A stretch of DNA of 64,000 nucleotides from Miscanthus floridulus (Eukaryota; Streptophyta; Magnoliopsida; Poales; Poaceae), in contig NC_089591.1 of NCBI RefSeq assembly GCF_019320115.1, forward strand, positions 19,322,502 through 19,386,501. The letters are read 5' to 3'. This document shows, piece after piece, positions 48,201 to 59,469 of the stretch; position 1 is the first letter of the stretch, and every line of letters starts with the position of its first letter. The notes under the pieces were generated by a model. It made no database searches, was not told where the DNA came from, and saw only the letters and a program-made list of their open reading frames with translations. The translations under genes were made by a program, and so were the position numbers.

Positions 48201-48757
48201 TATGAACTATCATTCTATGGTTCCAAACCTCTTAGTCCTATTATATTCAAATGCCACTGGTTTCATCCTAGAGTAATGAGACGGACCCCTAAGCTTGGGC
48301 TAGTCGAGATTCGACAGGATTCCATCTATCCAGGAAAAGATGTCTACATTGTGGCTCAACAGGCCGTCCAGGTTTATTATACGTCATACGCGTGCAAAGA
48401 CACTGAGCATCTTAAGGGTTGGTCTATTGTGCACAAGGTATCACCACACGGTAAACTACCTGTCCCAAACGATGAAGATTACAACTTCAACCCAAACACA
48501 TATGATGGAGAGTTCTATCAAGAAGAGGGCCTACAAGGGAGGTTTGACATAGGCTTAACTGAAGAGATAGGAATGGAAGTAGACAATGAAAGGGATAATG
48601 ATGACGACACTGGAGACAAATGCTTGAGCGATTACGTTTAGGCAATGACAATGAAGACAACATTCCTCCTTCAGATAGTGTTGATGAGTTGGACAATGTT
48701 GATAGTGATGATGAAACCTATGATCCAGATAATCTTAATCATGAAAATTATTTCTAA
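45276..48757 (+). pseudogene. CACTA-2 TnpD-like transposase
   Basis: The transposase would cut and join at the CACTA ends. I start at the ATG at 45276 (MYTGWRH), which fits the Transpos_assoc domain; it continues with CPCSKCENRRRV. Transposase_21 spans about 45660-47150 with IHACPKGCVLF, ALATDGFNPYG (probable catalytic Asp), CPICKEG and LPHNIDVMHTEKNVSEAL. DUF4218 is at 47180-47560 (ELSYLFRQLCAK, LLCKLEKIFPPGFF) and DUF4216 at 48075-48641 (DYYGRIEEIYELSF, FKCHWF). An intron with GTAAGT near 47788 probably precedes the last exon. An acidic tail ends at 48757. Breaks: TAG at 45297 and 45645, frameshifts near 46310, 47155 and 48620, and further stops. The Tat insertion lies upstream of the ATG. 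Confidence 0.85.
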
Positions 48758-48918
48758 TACATGTAATACTATGTTTTTTGTAATTATGTTTTGTTCATTT
48801 TTTCAAATATTTCTAATACATGTATTACTATGTTTTTTGTAATTATGTTTTGTTTATTTTTGCACCTATTTCTAATTACGTCTTGTTTTTCTTTTTTATT
48901 GCAGGTGATTGAACAAAG

Positions 48919-51095
48919 ATGGCGGGCGACCGTCATAGGTCCATGAACTCGATTTACCAAAGACCACGCCAGCTGTAGGAGGAGGCGGAGGGGGTAGTGG
49001 AGGGATCAGACAGGAGGAGGAGGAGGACCGCCAGACGCAGGAGGGAGCCGTCTCCTCCCACACCGCGTGAGGAGGAGCCGAAGGAGGAGGTGGTGCCCGT
49101 GGACGAGTCGGGTGATAAGCTGGTTTGGCAAACGGACGAGGAGGAGGGGCCGCACGAGGACGATGAGTTGGAGGCAGCAGGCACGGGTTCTGCTTCCTCT
49201 GACTCCTCTTCGGGTGTCTACTTGCGAGGTCCCGTGAGCCTCCGACAGGTTCCGCTTCCTCACCAACACCCAATGATTCGCCCCGAAGGGCAAAAGTAAG
49301 TAACTTTATATGTTATCACCACTACTTCATATGATATGATGAAAAAAAACTAATAATTTTTCTTAATCACTTATGCTGGAACTGGGTGGTTGTGTCGAGT
49401 GGTTACGCACGGCTAGTCAACGGCATCCTAGGTCTTCTGTGCAGGCAACACTTCCCCGACATTGTCACGTACGCATCGAAGACAGAGCCGGCCTACTCAT
49501 TTGACCACTACGCCATCGCCACCGATGCGGAGTACCCCAACAAGGCGGCGCGGGTGAAGGCAGAGTTTTGGGTAAGTCTCCCTCGTACAACATTGCTCAA
49601 TACGTCGCATTCATTGGACTTTTCTTGAAATAATGGATGGATACATCGCTTTTGTATGCAGACTTATTACAGATGCGAGGAGGGATTTGAGGCCAGAGCG
49701 GAGCAGGTGACTACCAAAGCCTGTAAAAAACTCGTCACCGACATGCATCACGAGGTGTGCATCCAGGCCATCGTAACCTACTACGGGTCGAAGCTTGGAG
49801 AGAGGAAAACCAAGAAAGACGCAAGGGAGATGTAGCTGACCCAGGAGCAGTACCTTGAGGTACATGAAGAACATCAATATTGATTCATTTTGAGATTAAG
49901 TTGGTTTAATTTGATCTTCTTATATGTCCAATACTTGATGACGTGTAGATGATTCCCTAGTGGTGCCAAGCGTATCCCGAGTGCTGGGCGATGATGGTGG
50001 AGAGGTGGTTCATGGAGGAGTACCTCAAGATGCACAGGGATGCCTAGGACCGTCGTTTGCAGATGCAAGGTCCAGCACACCATCAAGGCAGCCACAGCCT
50101 CGCTGAATACAAACAAGCATGGGTATGCGAATTCATTTATCTATTGTGACGCTCAGTTCTGCCTGATTTCTAATCATCGTGCTATCTTTCTCGCAGTCGG
50201 CGTCACATAGTGGCCAGGCTTGCTCGGACTTCTAGGCATGGTGTATGGCCCATAAGGGCAAGGCGACATCCGACGTCTCCTTCAACCTAGAGGACCCGCC
50301 CAAGGCATACACGAACCCGAGCGTCCACTCCCGCATCAGTGAGTACACTGAGGTGGCAAGGTCGCTCCATGGGTCAAACCATGATCCGAGCACCCAGGAC
50401 TTTGATGGAGAGGCCATCATGAAGGCGGGGCAAGGCAAGAAGCATGGGCGGTTCTGGCTTTCCGACGGCGTCATCGACACGGCCTCTTCTCCCTCTCTCT
50501 CTCCTAGATCCGAGCACGGAGCATAAGCGAGAGCCCGGCCATTCACACATGGCCGACCGCTGCACAGCACCAGGTCGACGCACTCGAGGTTATTCATGTT
50601 TTACTCATCATACATTGATCTTTACACACCTTAATTAGCTTTGCATTATTGAAACATTAGAGTGAAATATTGCAGGCCCGGCTGGAACAAGAAACGAGAC
50701 AACATCAGGAGCTGGAGGTCGGGCACCAAAGGATGGTGGCCCAGCTGGAGGCCGAGCGGCAGGCCCAGGCGCAGAGGCTGACAGACATTACGGAGTTCCT
50801 ACAAGGGCTTGGGCAACGTGTGGGCTTCTCTCTGTCAGCTGGGCTATTGGTTCCACCTCCGCTTCCGCGTCCTGCAGCTGCAGCTACTCCTGTGAGTATG
50901 AAAGTTTTCTACTTTCGCTTGTGCTTTGCTTGTATGGCCTCTACCTTCCTAGATTAGCTATCCAAATAATCTTGTCTCACATGCAATCTTTTCTCCTTTG
51001 TGCAGTCTTCATCTGACGGTGGTTTGAATAATTCACCTCATGCACCTCCGAATGATGGAGCTGGGCCTTCACCACAGTCGCAGTGGCCGAGATGA
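48919..51095 (+). pseudogene. CACTA-2 TnpA-like gene
   Basis: The first exon from ATG 48919 (MAGDRHRSMNSIYQRP) is basic then acidic, Ser-rich. Later exons encode HFPDIVTYASKTEPAYSFDH, EFW, then YRCEEGFEARAEQ, QAIVTYYGSKLGERK, RWFMEEYLKMHRDA, KGKATSDVSFNLEDPPKAY and a Gln/Glu-rich coiled coil (LEQETRQHQELEVGHQRMV). This is the Transposase_24/Ptta-type second protein of plant CACTA elements, thought to bind the subterminal repeats. Introns show canonical ends, for example GTAAGT at 49571 with TATGCAG at about 49660, GTATGC at 50121 with TCGCAG near 50195, and GTGAGT at 50892 with GTGCAG near 51005. TAG stops interrupt RQL-EEAEG, REM-LTQEQ, IP-WCQ and SDF-AWCM. It ends SQWPR at 51095. Confidence 0.78.
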
Positions 51096-51360
51096 GTGCA
51101 CGTTGTATTTTTTTCATTTGTTGTTCACTTGGTGATGGACTTGTGATGCACTTGTGGACTTTGATGGACTTGTGGATTTATTTAGATGGACTTGAGCACT
51201 TATTATTATATATGTGATATATATTGTGATGGATGTGATATATGCGGATGGATGTGTGGATGGATGAGATATATATGTGATGGATGAGATATATATGTGA
51301 TATATGTTTGTATGAATTTATTTGTCATGATGAAATGTAAAAAAATTAAAATTTGTCGTT
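51096..51360 (+). other. 3' untranslated region of CACTA-2 with GATGGA/TGTGATAT repeats
   Basis: Simple repeats of GATGGATG(T/A)GATATAT occur at about 51190-51310. No coding feature is seen. It probably includes the shared polyadenylation region. Confidence 0.5.
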
Positions 51361-51368
51361 TTGGGTCA

Positions 51369-52020
51369 CTTTGCCGAGTGTTGCACTCGGCAAAGGACCC
51401 CGTTGCCGAGTGCCATGGTCATAGCACTCGGAAAAGCTGAAAAAATGAGCGCTCGGAAAACCATTTTTCCAGCTTTGCCGAGTGCCATGACCATGGCGCT
51501 CGGCAAAGAATTTAAAAAAAAACAAACTTTGCCGAGTGCCGGTCAGTGGGCACTCGGCAAAATTTTTTTTTTTAAATTCAAACTTTGCCGACTGCCGGCT
51601 AGAGGGCACTCGGCAAAGAATTTTTTTAAAAAAAAATTTTAAACTTTCCCGAGTGTCGGAAAGACGGCACTCGGCAAAGAATTTTAAAAAAATTCAAACT
51701 TTGCCGAGCGCCGGCCAGGGGGCACTCGGCAAAGATTTTTTTTTAAAAAAAATAAAAAAATCTTTGCCGAGTGCCTGTAGGATTAGCACTCGGCAAATCC
51801 ACCATCAACGGGGCCAGCGCTGTGACAGTCGCTTTTCTTTGCCGAGTACCCCGGGGCTCTCGGCAAAGCCTTTGCCGAGTGCCCGATAAAAAACACTCGA
51901 CAAAGAGGTCTTTGCCGATCAATTTTTTACCGTGTGTTCTTTGCCAAGTGCCGCACTCGGTAAAGGCTTTGCCGAGTGCAATTTGACCTTTGTCGAGTGT
52001 CTCAGACACTCAACAAAAAA
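51369..52020. repeat. CACTA-2 right subterminal repeats
   Basis: About 650 bp of TTTGCCGAGTGCC and GGCACTCGGCAAAG inverted pairs, matching the left block at 30225-30785. Decayed units such as TTTCCCGAGTGTC are mixed in. Confidence 0.92.
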
Positions 52021-52039
52021 CCTGAATCTAGTAGTAAAT

Positions 52040-52494
52040 GAAATGAAAGGATCAGCAGGGGCAATTATATTGTTGGTAGTGGTTTTCCACATCACGTGAT
52101 GGGTACACCCACGCAACTATTATTTTCAGCCATATATGCCTTTGGCTGGTCTGAAAGTACCGTTACCTGATTTGTTGTGAGAAAAAAAATACTATTTATT
52201 AACTGAAAAAATATGGCAAGCGAACGGAGCGTCCTACCTCATCTTCCAAGTCATCTTCCAAGTCGGCGGCCAGCACCCAATCAGTATGCTGTGAGAGAAA
52301 ATAATGGACGTCATTTTCCTTCTTTTTATTAGCCCGTGTAGATCGTCGAAATGTCCAATGATACGTGGAGATTAGGATAAGCACTGACACATGTTTGCTG
52401 TACCGAACGAGAGTATGTACATACTCACCCCCATGCATACTGTACGTACGACGACAGGTCGGCCTGGGCGGGATCCTGACGGTGAAGGGCACGG
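52040..52494. other. Spacer between CACTA-2 and CACTA-3
   Basis: About 455 bp not assigned to any element. A stretch at 52150-52225 (GTTGTGAGAAAAAAAATACT and ACTGAAAAAATATGGCAAGC) resembles a common grass MITE type by memory only. The ORF on the minus strand has no recognisable domain. Confidence 0.35.
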
Positions 52495-52567
52495 CACTAG
52501 TAGAGCACAGATTTTAGAATGATGTCTTAATTTGACATTAGCCTCAATATTTTTTATCCTCAGAACT

Positions 52568-52760
52568 AAAGAATCCTTTAGTCTCGGTGGGTAATACCAA
52601 CCGAGACTAAAGGTTTCTGCCTAACGGTCGTCCGTGGGGCAGAAATCTTTAGTCCCGGCTGGTATTACCAACCAGCCGGGACTAAACCTTTTAGTCCCGG
52701 TTTAGGTGATGTTACGGGAATAAAGATTAATCTTTAGTCTTGGTTTGGCCTCCTAACCGG
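52568..52760. repeat. CACTA-3 left subterminal repeats
   Basis: Inverted pairs of TTTAGTCCCGG and CCGGGACTAAA around short spacers such as TTGGTAATACCAACC. The block ends in CCCGACCTATA, where a core promoter may begin. Confidence 0.9.
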
Positions 52761-53670
52761 GATTAATTATCCCGACCTATAGACCAGCTCATTTCTTCCT
52801 CCCCGAGCCTGAGTCATTCCATTCAAACTCACTACATCTATTCTTCAGCTTGCTGTTGTTCTTGCTCTCTCCCTCTCCATTGGTGTTGCTCTTCGATTTT
52901 GGAGGTAACAAACTTAATCCTCTTATGTTTTATCAGTAGCTTATCTCATTTTGCGATGCAGATGCATGTGTAACTTTATATGTTGGACTTTATTATGATT
53001 TTATATGTCATTTTTAGCTCAAAATCACATGATGATTTGCATATATGTTTGGATAAATAAAAGTTAAATTAGTTCATCAAAATCACGTCTCGCTCGTCCT
53101 CGCTAGAGCACGTGCCATCCTCGTCCCCGACGGCTTATGTGATCTTAGAATTAATTTTTCCATGAAATGAAAAACTTAGAAAATAGTTAGAAAATTATAG
53201 AAAATCCGTACTAGTTGAACTTACGGACCGTGTTCAGCTCGACGAGTATGTTCTCTGCCAAGTGGTAACGGACGTCAAGGAGGAGCTTTGATTTTACAAG
53301 GGAGAGTGGCAACGGTCGTGGAAGACCGTGTTCCCTTCCTCATAGAATCGAAGCTCTTCCTTAGCCAAGTACGGTGCCGTCCGGTGGAGTAATGCTCGCC
53401 AAGATGGTCACGTAAGCAAGGTCAACTAGTACGGATGGTTATTTATTGAAACATGTTTTTGAGCTATGTGATTTCTATGTCATTTTTAGCTCAAAATCAT
53501 ATGATGATTTACAATAGTAAAATCACTTGATAGTTTGGTATTTTACTATTATACATAGTACATATTTCATGGTTTAGTTAGATAAATAAATAATTTTAGT
53601 TTTGTTTAAATATATTATTTTAGAAAATTTAAAATTTACACTACTTTGCAAAAATAAGTATAGAAAGTAG
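52761..53670 (+). other. CACTA-3 leader before the GRF gene
   Basis: No coding feature. A pyrimidine-rich leader (52795-52900) is followed by AGGTAAC, a plausible splice donor at about 52905, and AT-rich sequence with TCATTTTTAGCTCAAAATCA repeated near 53008 and 53480. A GC-rich patch at 53220-53400 has inverted segments around the word ACGGTC. Confidence 0.4.
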
Positions 53671-54191
53671 ATGACAACTGGTACCGGATCCTCGGCCTCT
53701 CGTTCGGTTGCGAAACGACTGAGGCCAGAACTCCCTCTCATTATCTACGGCAAGTGTAAGCAGAAGATTATGATGGAGTACCGAGTCAAGAGACAGGGAC
53801 CCAACAAGGGTCGTGTTTTCTACAAGTGCCTGGATCGCGATGTGAGTTTCTTACGCATTTGATTATTATGGCTAATTGACCTGCTTTTCTTGAATATTTT
53901 TGACTAAATATTTTTTGGCTTTAATTTTAGTGGGAGAGCAATGGATGCGATGGTTGGTACTGGGAGGAAGATTATGCTACATACGTGCAGAATTCGGGTG
54001 CGCTTGAGGTAGCGGCTGCTGATGATGAGGTAGTGAGCCAGCAGAAAAAGCTTATTGATATTCAACAGAAGAATGATTTATCTATTTTAGTTGCGTATGG
54101 TCATGAAATAATTATGTTACTGAAGTGCATTGTAGTTTTAGTTTGTTTAGTGATAGTTGAGATTTCTTACGTTGTAGCCAGGCTTAGTTAA
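53671..54191 (+). CDS. GRF-type zinc-finger membrane protein, two exons, intact frame
   Basis: Exon 1 is 53671-53841 and exon 2 is 53931-54191, joined at GTGAGT and TTTTAG; together they encode 143 residues with no stop. Exon 1 carries GKCKQKIMMEYRVKRQGPNK then GRVFYKC and exon 2 carries GCDGWYWEEDY, a GRF zinc finger (C, C, NKGRxFYKC, C..W). The residue before GKC is Tyr, where the finger's first Cys ligand would be expected, so zinc binding may be impaired. Residues about 115-143 (IIMLLKCIVVLVCLVIVEIS) form a membrane segment. The gene lies between the CACTA-3 left end and its transposase in the same orientation. GRF fingers elsewhere bind single-stranded nucleic acid; a role in transposition is only inference. 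Confidence 0.75.
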
Positions 54192-54276
54192 TTAATCAAT
54201 CGTGTGTGTCATCTATGTTGTGTAATAAAATACTTAATTATGTTCAAGGTTTTTTATAATTTGTCGTGTAATGCAG

Positions 54277-57200
54277 ATTATATCACGCCATTGGATGTAC
54301 AATGCCGATCGCCACTCCCAAGACTTTATTGAGGGCGTGCACTATTTCTTAGGTGTGGTCGAGGCAAATAAGCGGGATGGTTTCATGTGCTGTCCATGTG
54401 CCATATGTAAGAATTTAAAGGAATATTCAAGCTCAATGAGTCTTCATTCACATTTGCTTAAGTCAGGTTTCATGTCAAACTATATATGTTGGACTAAGCA
54501 TGGAGAAAGCGGGGTCATGATGGAAGAAGGTGAAGGAGAAGATTTAGACATTGATGACATTATTGCTCAGTATGTTGCCTTTGCTGATACTACAATGGGG
54601 GGAGATAAAGAAGAGGTAGCGGCAGAAGATGATCTCGGTGATGCTCTTGGCGATGCCATTCGTGATGCACAACAAGAATGCGAAAGTGAAAAAGAGAAAG
54701 TTAAGTTCGAGCGCATGCTTGAGGATCATAGGAAGTTGCTATACCCGACGGCCGAAGAGGGGCAAAAAAAAGTTGGGTACAACACTAGAATTGCTACAGT
54801 GGAAGGCAAAGAATGGTGTATCCGACAAGGCATTTGGGAATTTATTGAACCTCATAAAGAAGATGCTTCCGAAGCCAAATAAATTGCCCACCACTACGTA
54901 CGAAGCAAAAAAGGTTGTCTGCCCTTTGGGATTAAAAATCCAGAAGATACATGCATGTCCTAATGACTGTATCCTCTACCATGGCAATGAATACGAGAAT
55001 TTGGATGAATGCCCGGTATATAAAGCAGCGCGGTATAAGATCAGGCGCGATGATCTTGGTGACGTCGAGGGTGAACAACGTCCTAGAAAGAAAATCTCTG
55101 CTAAGGTTATGTGGTATGCTCCTATAATACCACGCTTAAAATGTTTGTTCGGAAATAAAGACCATGCAAAGTTGTTGTGGTGGCATAAAGAAGACCGTAA
55201 GGTAGACAATATGCTGAGACACCCAGCTGATGGGTCCTAGTGGAGAGCGATAGACAGGGAATTTCCAGAGTTTGCAAATGAGGCTAGAAACTTAAGGTTC
55301 GCCTTAAGTACAGATGGTATGAATCCTTTTGGGGAGCAGAGCACTAGTCATAGCACTTGGCTAGTTACTCTATGTATCTACAACCTTCCTCCATGGTTAT
55401 GCATGAAGCGGAAGTTCATTATGATGCTAATCCTCATCCAAGGTCCGAGGCAACCTGGCAACGACATTGATGTCTATCTGAAGCCATTAGTTGAAGAACT
55501 TCTAGTTTTATGGAACAAACTAGGTGTACGTGTCTGGGATGAGTACAAACAAGAACACTTTGACCTACGAGCAATGTTGTTCATAACAATCAATGATTGG
55601 CCTGCTTTAAGTAATCTTTCAGGTCAGACAAACAAAGGATATAATGCATGCACACATTGTTTTGATGACCTTGACAGTATATATTTGAAAAGATGTCGAA
55701 AGGTCATGTACCTTGGCCATCGTCGATTCCTTCCTTTGAATCACCAAGTAAGAAAGAAAGGTAAGCATTTTAAAGGTAAGCCAGACCACCAGAAGAAGCC
55801 TCATAACCGAACCGGGGAAGATGTACTCGCAATGGTCAAGGATGTGAAAGTAGTATTTGAAAAGGGACAAGGCAGCGAATCTGTTCCCAAAGATGCTAAG
55901 GGACACACACCCATGTGGAAGAAGAAGTCCATCTTTTGGGAGCTATCATATTGGCAAGTCCTAGAGGTCCGCAATGCAATCGACGTGATGCACCTGACAA
56001 AGAATCTTTGTGTGAACCTGTTAGGATTCATGGGTGTGTACGGGAAGCCAAAGGATTCACTTGAAGCACGCCAGGACTTGTAGGGCATGAAAGAACGAGA
56101 CAACCTTCATTCAGAGAAGACAGATGATGGACGTCATTACTTAAGTCCTGCTAGCTACACGCTTAGCAAAGAAGAGAGGGACAACATGTTCGAATGTCTA
56201 AGCAGCATCAAGGTCCCATTGGGATTCTCCTCCAATATAAAGGGTATAATAAATATGCCAGAGAAGAAATTCCTAAACTTAAAGTCCCACGACTGCCACA
56301 TGCTTATGACATAATTGCTTCTAGTTGCTTTAAGACGAATTCTACCTCCACATGTATGTCTAGCCACCATGAAGCTATGTGCATTCCTCAATGCAATTTC
56401 TCAGAAGGCAATCAATCCAGTGGAACTAGCTACTCTATAGAATGATGTGGTTCAATATCTTGTCAGCTTTGAGTTGGTGTTCCCTCCATCCTTCTTTAAT
56501 ATCATGACACACCTCCTAGTTCATTTGGTGAAGGAGATTAGTATTCTTGGACCTGTGTTCTTACATAACATGTTCCCCTTCGAGAGGTTTATGGGAGTCT
56601 TGAAGAAATATGTGAAAGTCCGTTCTAAGCCTGAAGGAAGCATCGCCCAGGGCTATGGAACAGAGGAGGTCATTGAGTTTTGTGTTGACTTTATTCCTGA
56701 CCTTGCCCCGATTGGCGTTCCCAAATCGCGACACGAGGGGAGACTCAGTGGTAAAGGAACTTTAGGGAAGAAAACATATATTGGCATGGGAGACGATTAT
56801 TTTAATAAAGCACACTACACAGTTCTTCAGAACTCGTCATTGGTGCATCCCTACATCGAGATACATAAGGAGTTCTTACGATCCAAGTTTCTAAGGAAGA
56901 CTAAAGCTTGGATTAGGCGTCAGCATATGGAAAGTTTCAGTGGTTGGTTGCGAAAAGAATGTCAAGGTGATGACAATATTGATGAGCAACTGTATTTGTT
57001 GGCTAGGCAACCATCATGGCATATCCTCACGTATCAAGGGTACGAGATAAATGGGAATACATTTTACACAGTTGCCCAAGATAAAAAGAGCACCAATCAA
57101 AATAGTGGTGTTCGCATAGATGGCATAGATCCAAATAGGAATATACAAACATATTATGGCCGCATAGAAGATATATGGGAACTAGACTACACACCTAATT

Positions 57201-57639
57201 TTAAAGTCCCTTTGTTTTGGTGCAATGGGTGAAGCTGACCGGAGGAGGAGTAATAGTCGACAAAGAGTATGGAATGACAACAGTGGACCTCAACAATATT
57301 GGATACAAAGACGAACCATTCGTCCTTGCTGTCGATGTGAGTCAGATGTTCTATGTGAAAGACATGTCTACAAAATCAAAGAGAGGAAAAAATGAAGACA
57401 TCAACTCAATGATCAATGAGCCAAAGCGTCACATAGTTCTTTCTAGGAAAATAAATATAGTGGGAATTAAAGACAAGTCAGACATGTCAAAAGATTATGA
57501 AAGAAATGTTCGAATTCCACCCTTTATAGTGAAGAAAGATCCAAGCATCATGTTAAATGATGAAGACACTCCATGGTTACGACAAGATCATAACCAAGGG
57601 TCATACGTCAAGAAGAAATTCACTGTTGTGCCCGCATGA
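54277..57639 (+). pseudogene. CACTA-3 TnpD-like transposase
   Basis: Domains in order: Transpos_assoc (SRHWMYNADRHSQDFIEGVH, CCPCAICKN), Transposase_21 (IHACPNDCILYHGNEYENL, FALSTDGMNPFG, FITINDWPALSNLSGQTNKG, CTHCFDD, NAIDVMHLTKNLCVNLLGF), DUF4218 (LNLKSHDCHMLM, FELVFPPSFFNIMTHLLVHL) and DUF4216 (TYYGRIEDIWELDY, WVKLTGGGVIVDKEYG). Breaks: a frameshift in an A-run near 54765, TAG at 55238 (GS-WRAID), TAG at 56081 (DL-GMKER), a TAA-type stop near 56312, and a one-base loss near 57222. A likely acceptor CAG at 54274-54276 precedes ATTATATCACGCC, so a start ATG may have become ATA. Apart from these the protein is nearly full length, so this copy decayed later or less than CACTA-2. Confidence 0.87.
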
Positions 57640-57656
57640 TACAACGATGCACTGTT

Positions 57657-58830
57657 GTGACATAGTTTTAGAAAGTCTATATGAGATTCAAGAATTTATG
57701 ACTAGTGTTTGATAAAACTTTCTCAAATAGGAAAATGAGCTATGTAACAATTGTAGATCTTGCTAAGATGATCAAACTTGGTATTCAGAGATTTTTCATC
57801 TGAGGTCATTTAGTGTCTCATTTGAGCAAGTTTGACCAAGTCAAATTTGGTCAAATGAAAAAACAACACTTTGACTCTAATATTATGAACTCTAAATGAC
57901 TTCAAATTGAAAAGTTTTGAATACCAAGTTTGTTAAAATCATCAATATCTACAATTGTTGTTTTGGTCAACTTTCCATTTGAGATAGTTTGGATGGTTCA
58001 AATTTGTGATTTTTACATTTTGACGCCTACAAACTAGATTTCGGAACCCTAGATTCTCTCAAATTGAAAAGTTTTGAATACCAAGTTTGTTTAGCTCATA
58101 AATATATACAATCCTTATATAGGCCATTTTTTCATTTGAGAAAGTTTGAACAAAATGTAGTTCAAATTTCACAAGTGTGTGACATAGTTTTAGAAAGTCT
58201 ATATGAGATTTAAGATTTTGTGACTAGTGTTTGATAAAACTTTCTCAAATAGGAAAATAAGCTATGTAAGAATTGTAGATCTTTCTAAGATGATCAAATT
58301 TGGTATTCAGAGATTTTTCATCTTAGATCATTTAGTGTCTCATTTGAGCAAGTTTGACCAAGTCAAATTTGGTCAAATAAAAAAACAACACCTTAATTCT
58401 AGTATTATAGACTCTAAATGACTTCAAATTGAAAAGTTTTGAATACAAAGTTTGTTAAAATCATCAAGATCTACAATTGTTGTTTTGGTCAACTTTCCAT
58501 TTGAGATAGTATGGATGGTTCAAATTTGTGATTTTTAAATTTCGATGCCTACAAACTAGTTTTTGGAACCCTAGATTGTTTCAAATTGAAAAGTTTTGAA
58601 TACCAAGTTTGTTCAGCTCATCAAGATATACAATTGTTGTTTTGGTCAACTTTCCATTTGAGAAAGTTTAGATGATTCAAATTTGTGATTTTTAAATTTC
58701 GACGCCTACAAACTAGTTTTTGGAACCCTAGATTGTCTCAAATTAAAAAGTTTTGAATATTAAGTTTGTTCAACTCATCAAGATCTACAATCCTTATATA
58801 GGCCATTTTTTTCATTTGAAAAAGTTGTAG
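57657..58830 (+). repeat. Tandem array, 522 bp period with about 155 bp subunits
   Basis: GTGACATAGTTTTAGAAAG starts at 57657 and again at 58179, giving a 522 bp period. Within it TTGAAAAGTTTTGAATACC recurs at about 57906, 58057, 58430, 58587 and 58740. Short palindromes TTTGACCAA and TTGGTCAAA pair around seven bases. It lies in the 3' region after the TnpD-like stop. Confidence 0.88.
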
Positions 58831-59235
58831 AACAAAAATACTACATTTTCTTTATTTTTATAGGTTCAACAAAAATTTTCTGTCATTTCGGTCAAAAAAT
58901 CGAGAAAAAATTGAAACATTGACGTAACAATAATGTGATAATAAATTTCCTATCGAATAATATTAGTTTTATTAATTTTAAGTTACAAATATATTTTTGC
59001 ATTAGCAAAATACTTAGTATTAGTAACATTTATATTCTATATTCATAAAAGAAATTAAAAACTTTAGGTTACAGAATTTTCCTATTTACAATAAATAATT
59101 ATTTAATCAATAGTATTTTTTAAAATAAATATTGCAAAGTATTGAAGTTGCTATAGAATTAATTAGTATTAAATAAGGAGAACAAAATCAAAATCCCAGG
59201 CATTTCCAATTACTTTGGCGGGCTACCAAAATTTT
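58831..59235. other. AT-rich interval
   Basis: About 400 bp of very AT-rich sequence with no coding feature, between the tandem array and the second repeat block. Confidence 0.5.
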
Positions 59236-59430
59236 TAGGCCTTTAGTCCCGGCCCAGGCCAGGAACCGGGACTAAAGGGTGGGCGGACTTGCCCGCCTAA
59301 AAATACCTTTAGTCCCGGCGGGTAAGCCAAGCCGGGACTAAAGGGTTGGACCTTTAGTCTCGGTTCGGCTTACCAGCCGGGACTAAAGGATCTTTAGTCC
59401 CGGTTGGTGTTACCAGCCAGGACTAAAGGG
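59236..59430. repeat. Internal block of CACTA-3 type subterminal repeats
   Basis: Inverted TTTAGTCCCGG pairs of the same kind as 52568-52760, again ending in CCCGGCCTATA. The block sits inside the element, directly upstream of the TnpA-like transcription unit. Confidence 0.88.
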
Positions 59431-59437
59431 TCCCGGC

Positions 59438-59449
59438 CTATATATATAT
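59438..59449 (+). promoter_or_regulatory. TATA box of CACTA-3 TnpA-like gene
   Basis: CTATATATATAT follows the repeat block. A CT-rich then GC-rich leader starts about 25-30 bases later, the spacing expected of a core promoter. Confidence 0.55.
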
Positions 59450-59469
59450 CAAACGGTTCCTCTGTTCAT

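Larger units (their letters stand above)
30209..52036 (+). mobile_element. CACTA-2, near-complete, carrying a nested Tat element
   Basis: The left terminus is CACTACTAGAAAT at 30209 and the right terminus is TCTAGTAGTA at 52036, an inverted pair apart from the last base. AAT flanks both ends (30206-30208 and 52037-52039), the 3 bp target duplication typical of CACTA elements. The span is 21.8 kb; removing the Tat insertion (32352-45155) leaves about 9.0 kb, a normal size. Both ends carry TTTGCCGAGTGC repeats. Genes in order are TnpD-like (45276-48757) and TnpA-like (48919-51095), both plus strand. Confidence 0.93.

Noticed and set aside
52040..52494. Continuation of CACTA-1 after CACTA-2, which would make CACTA-1 a complete host element
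   Set aside because: I could not find any CACTA-1 coding sequence, subterminal repeat or GTAGTAGTG terminus there.
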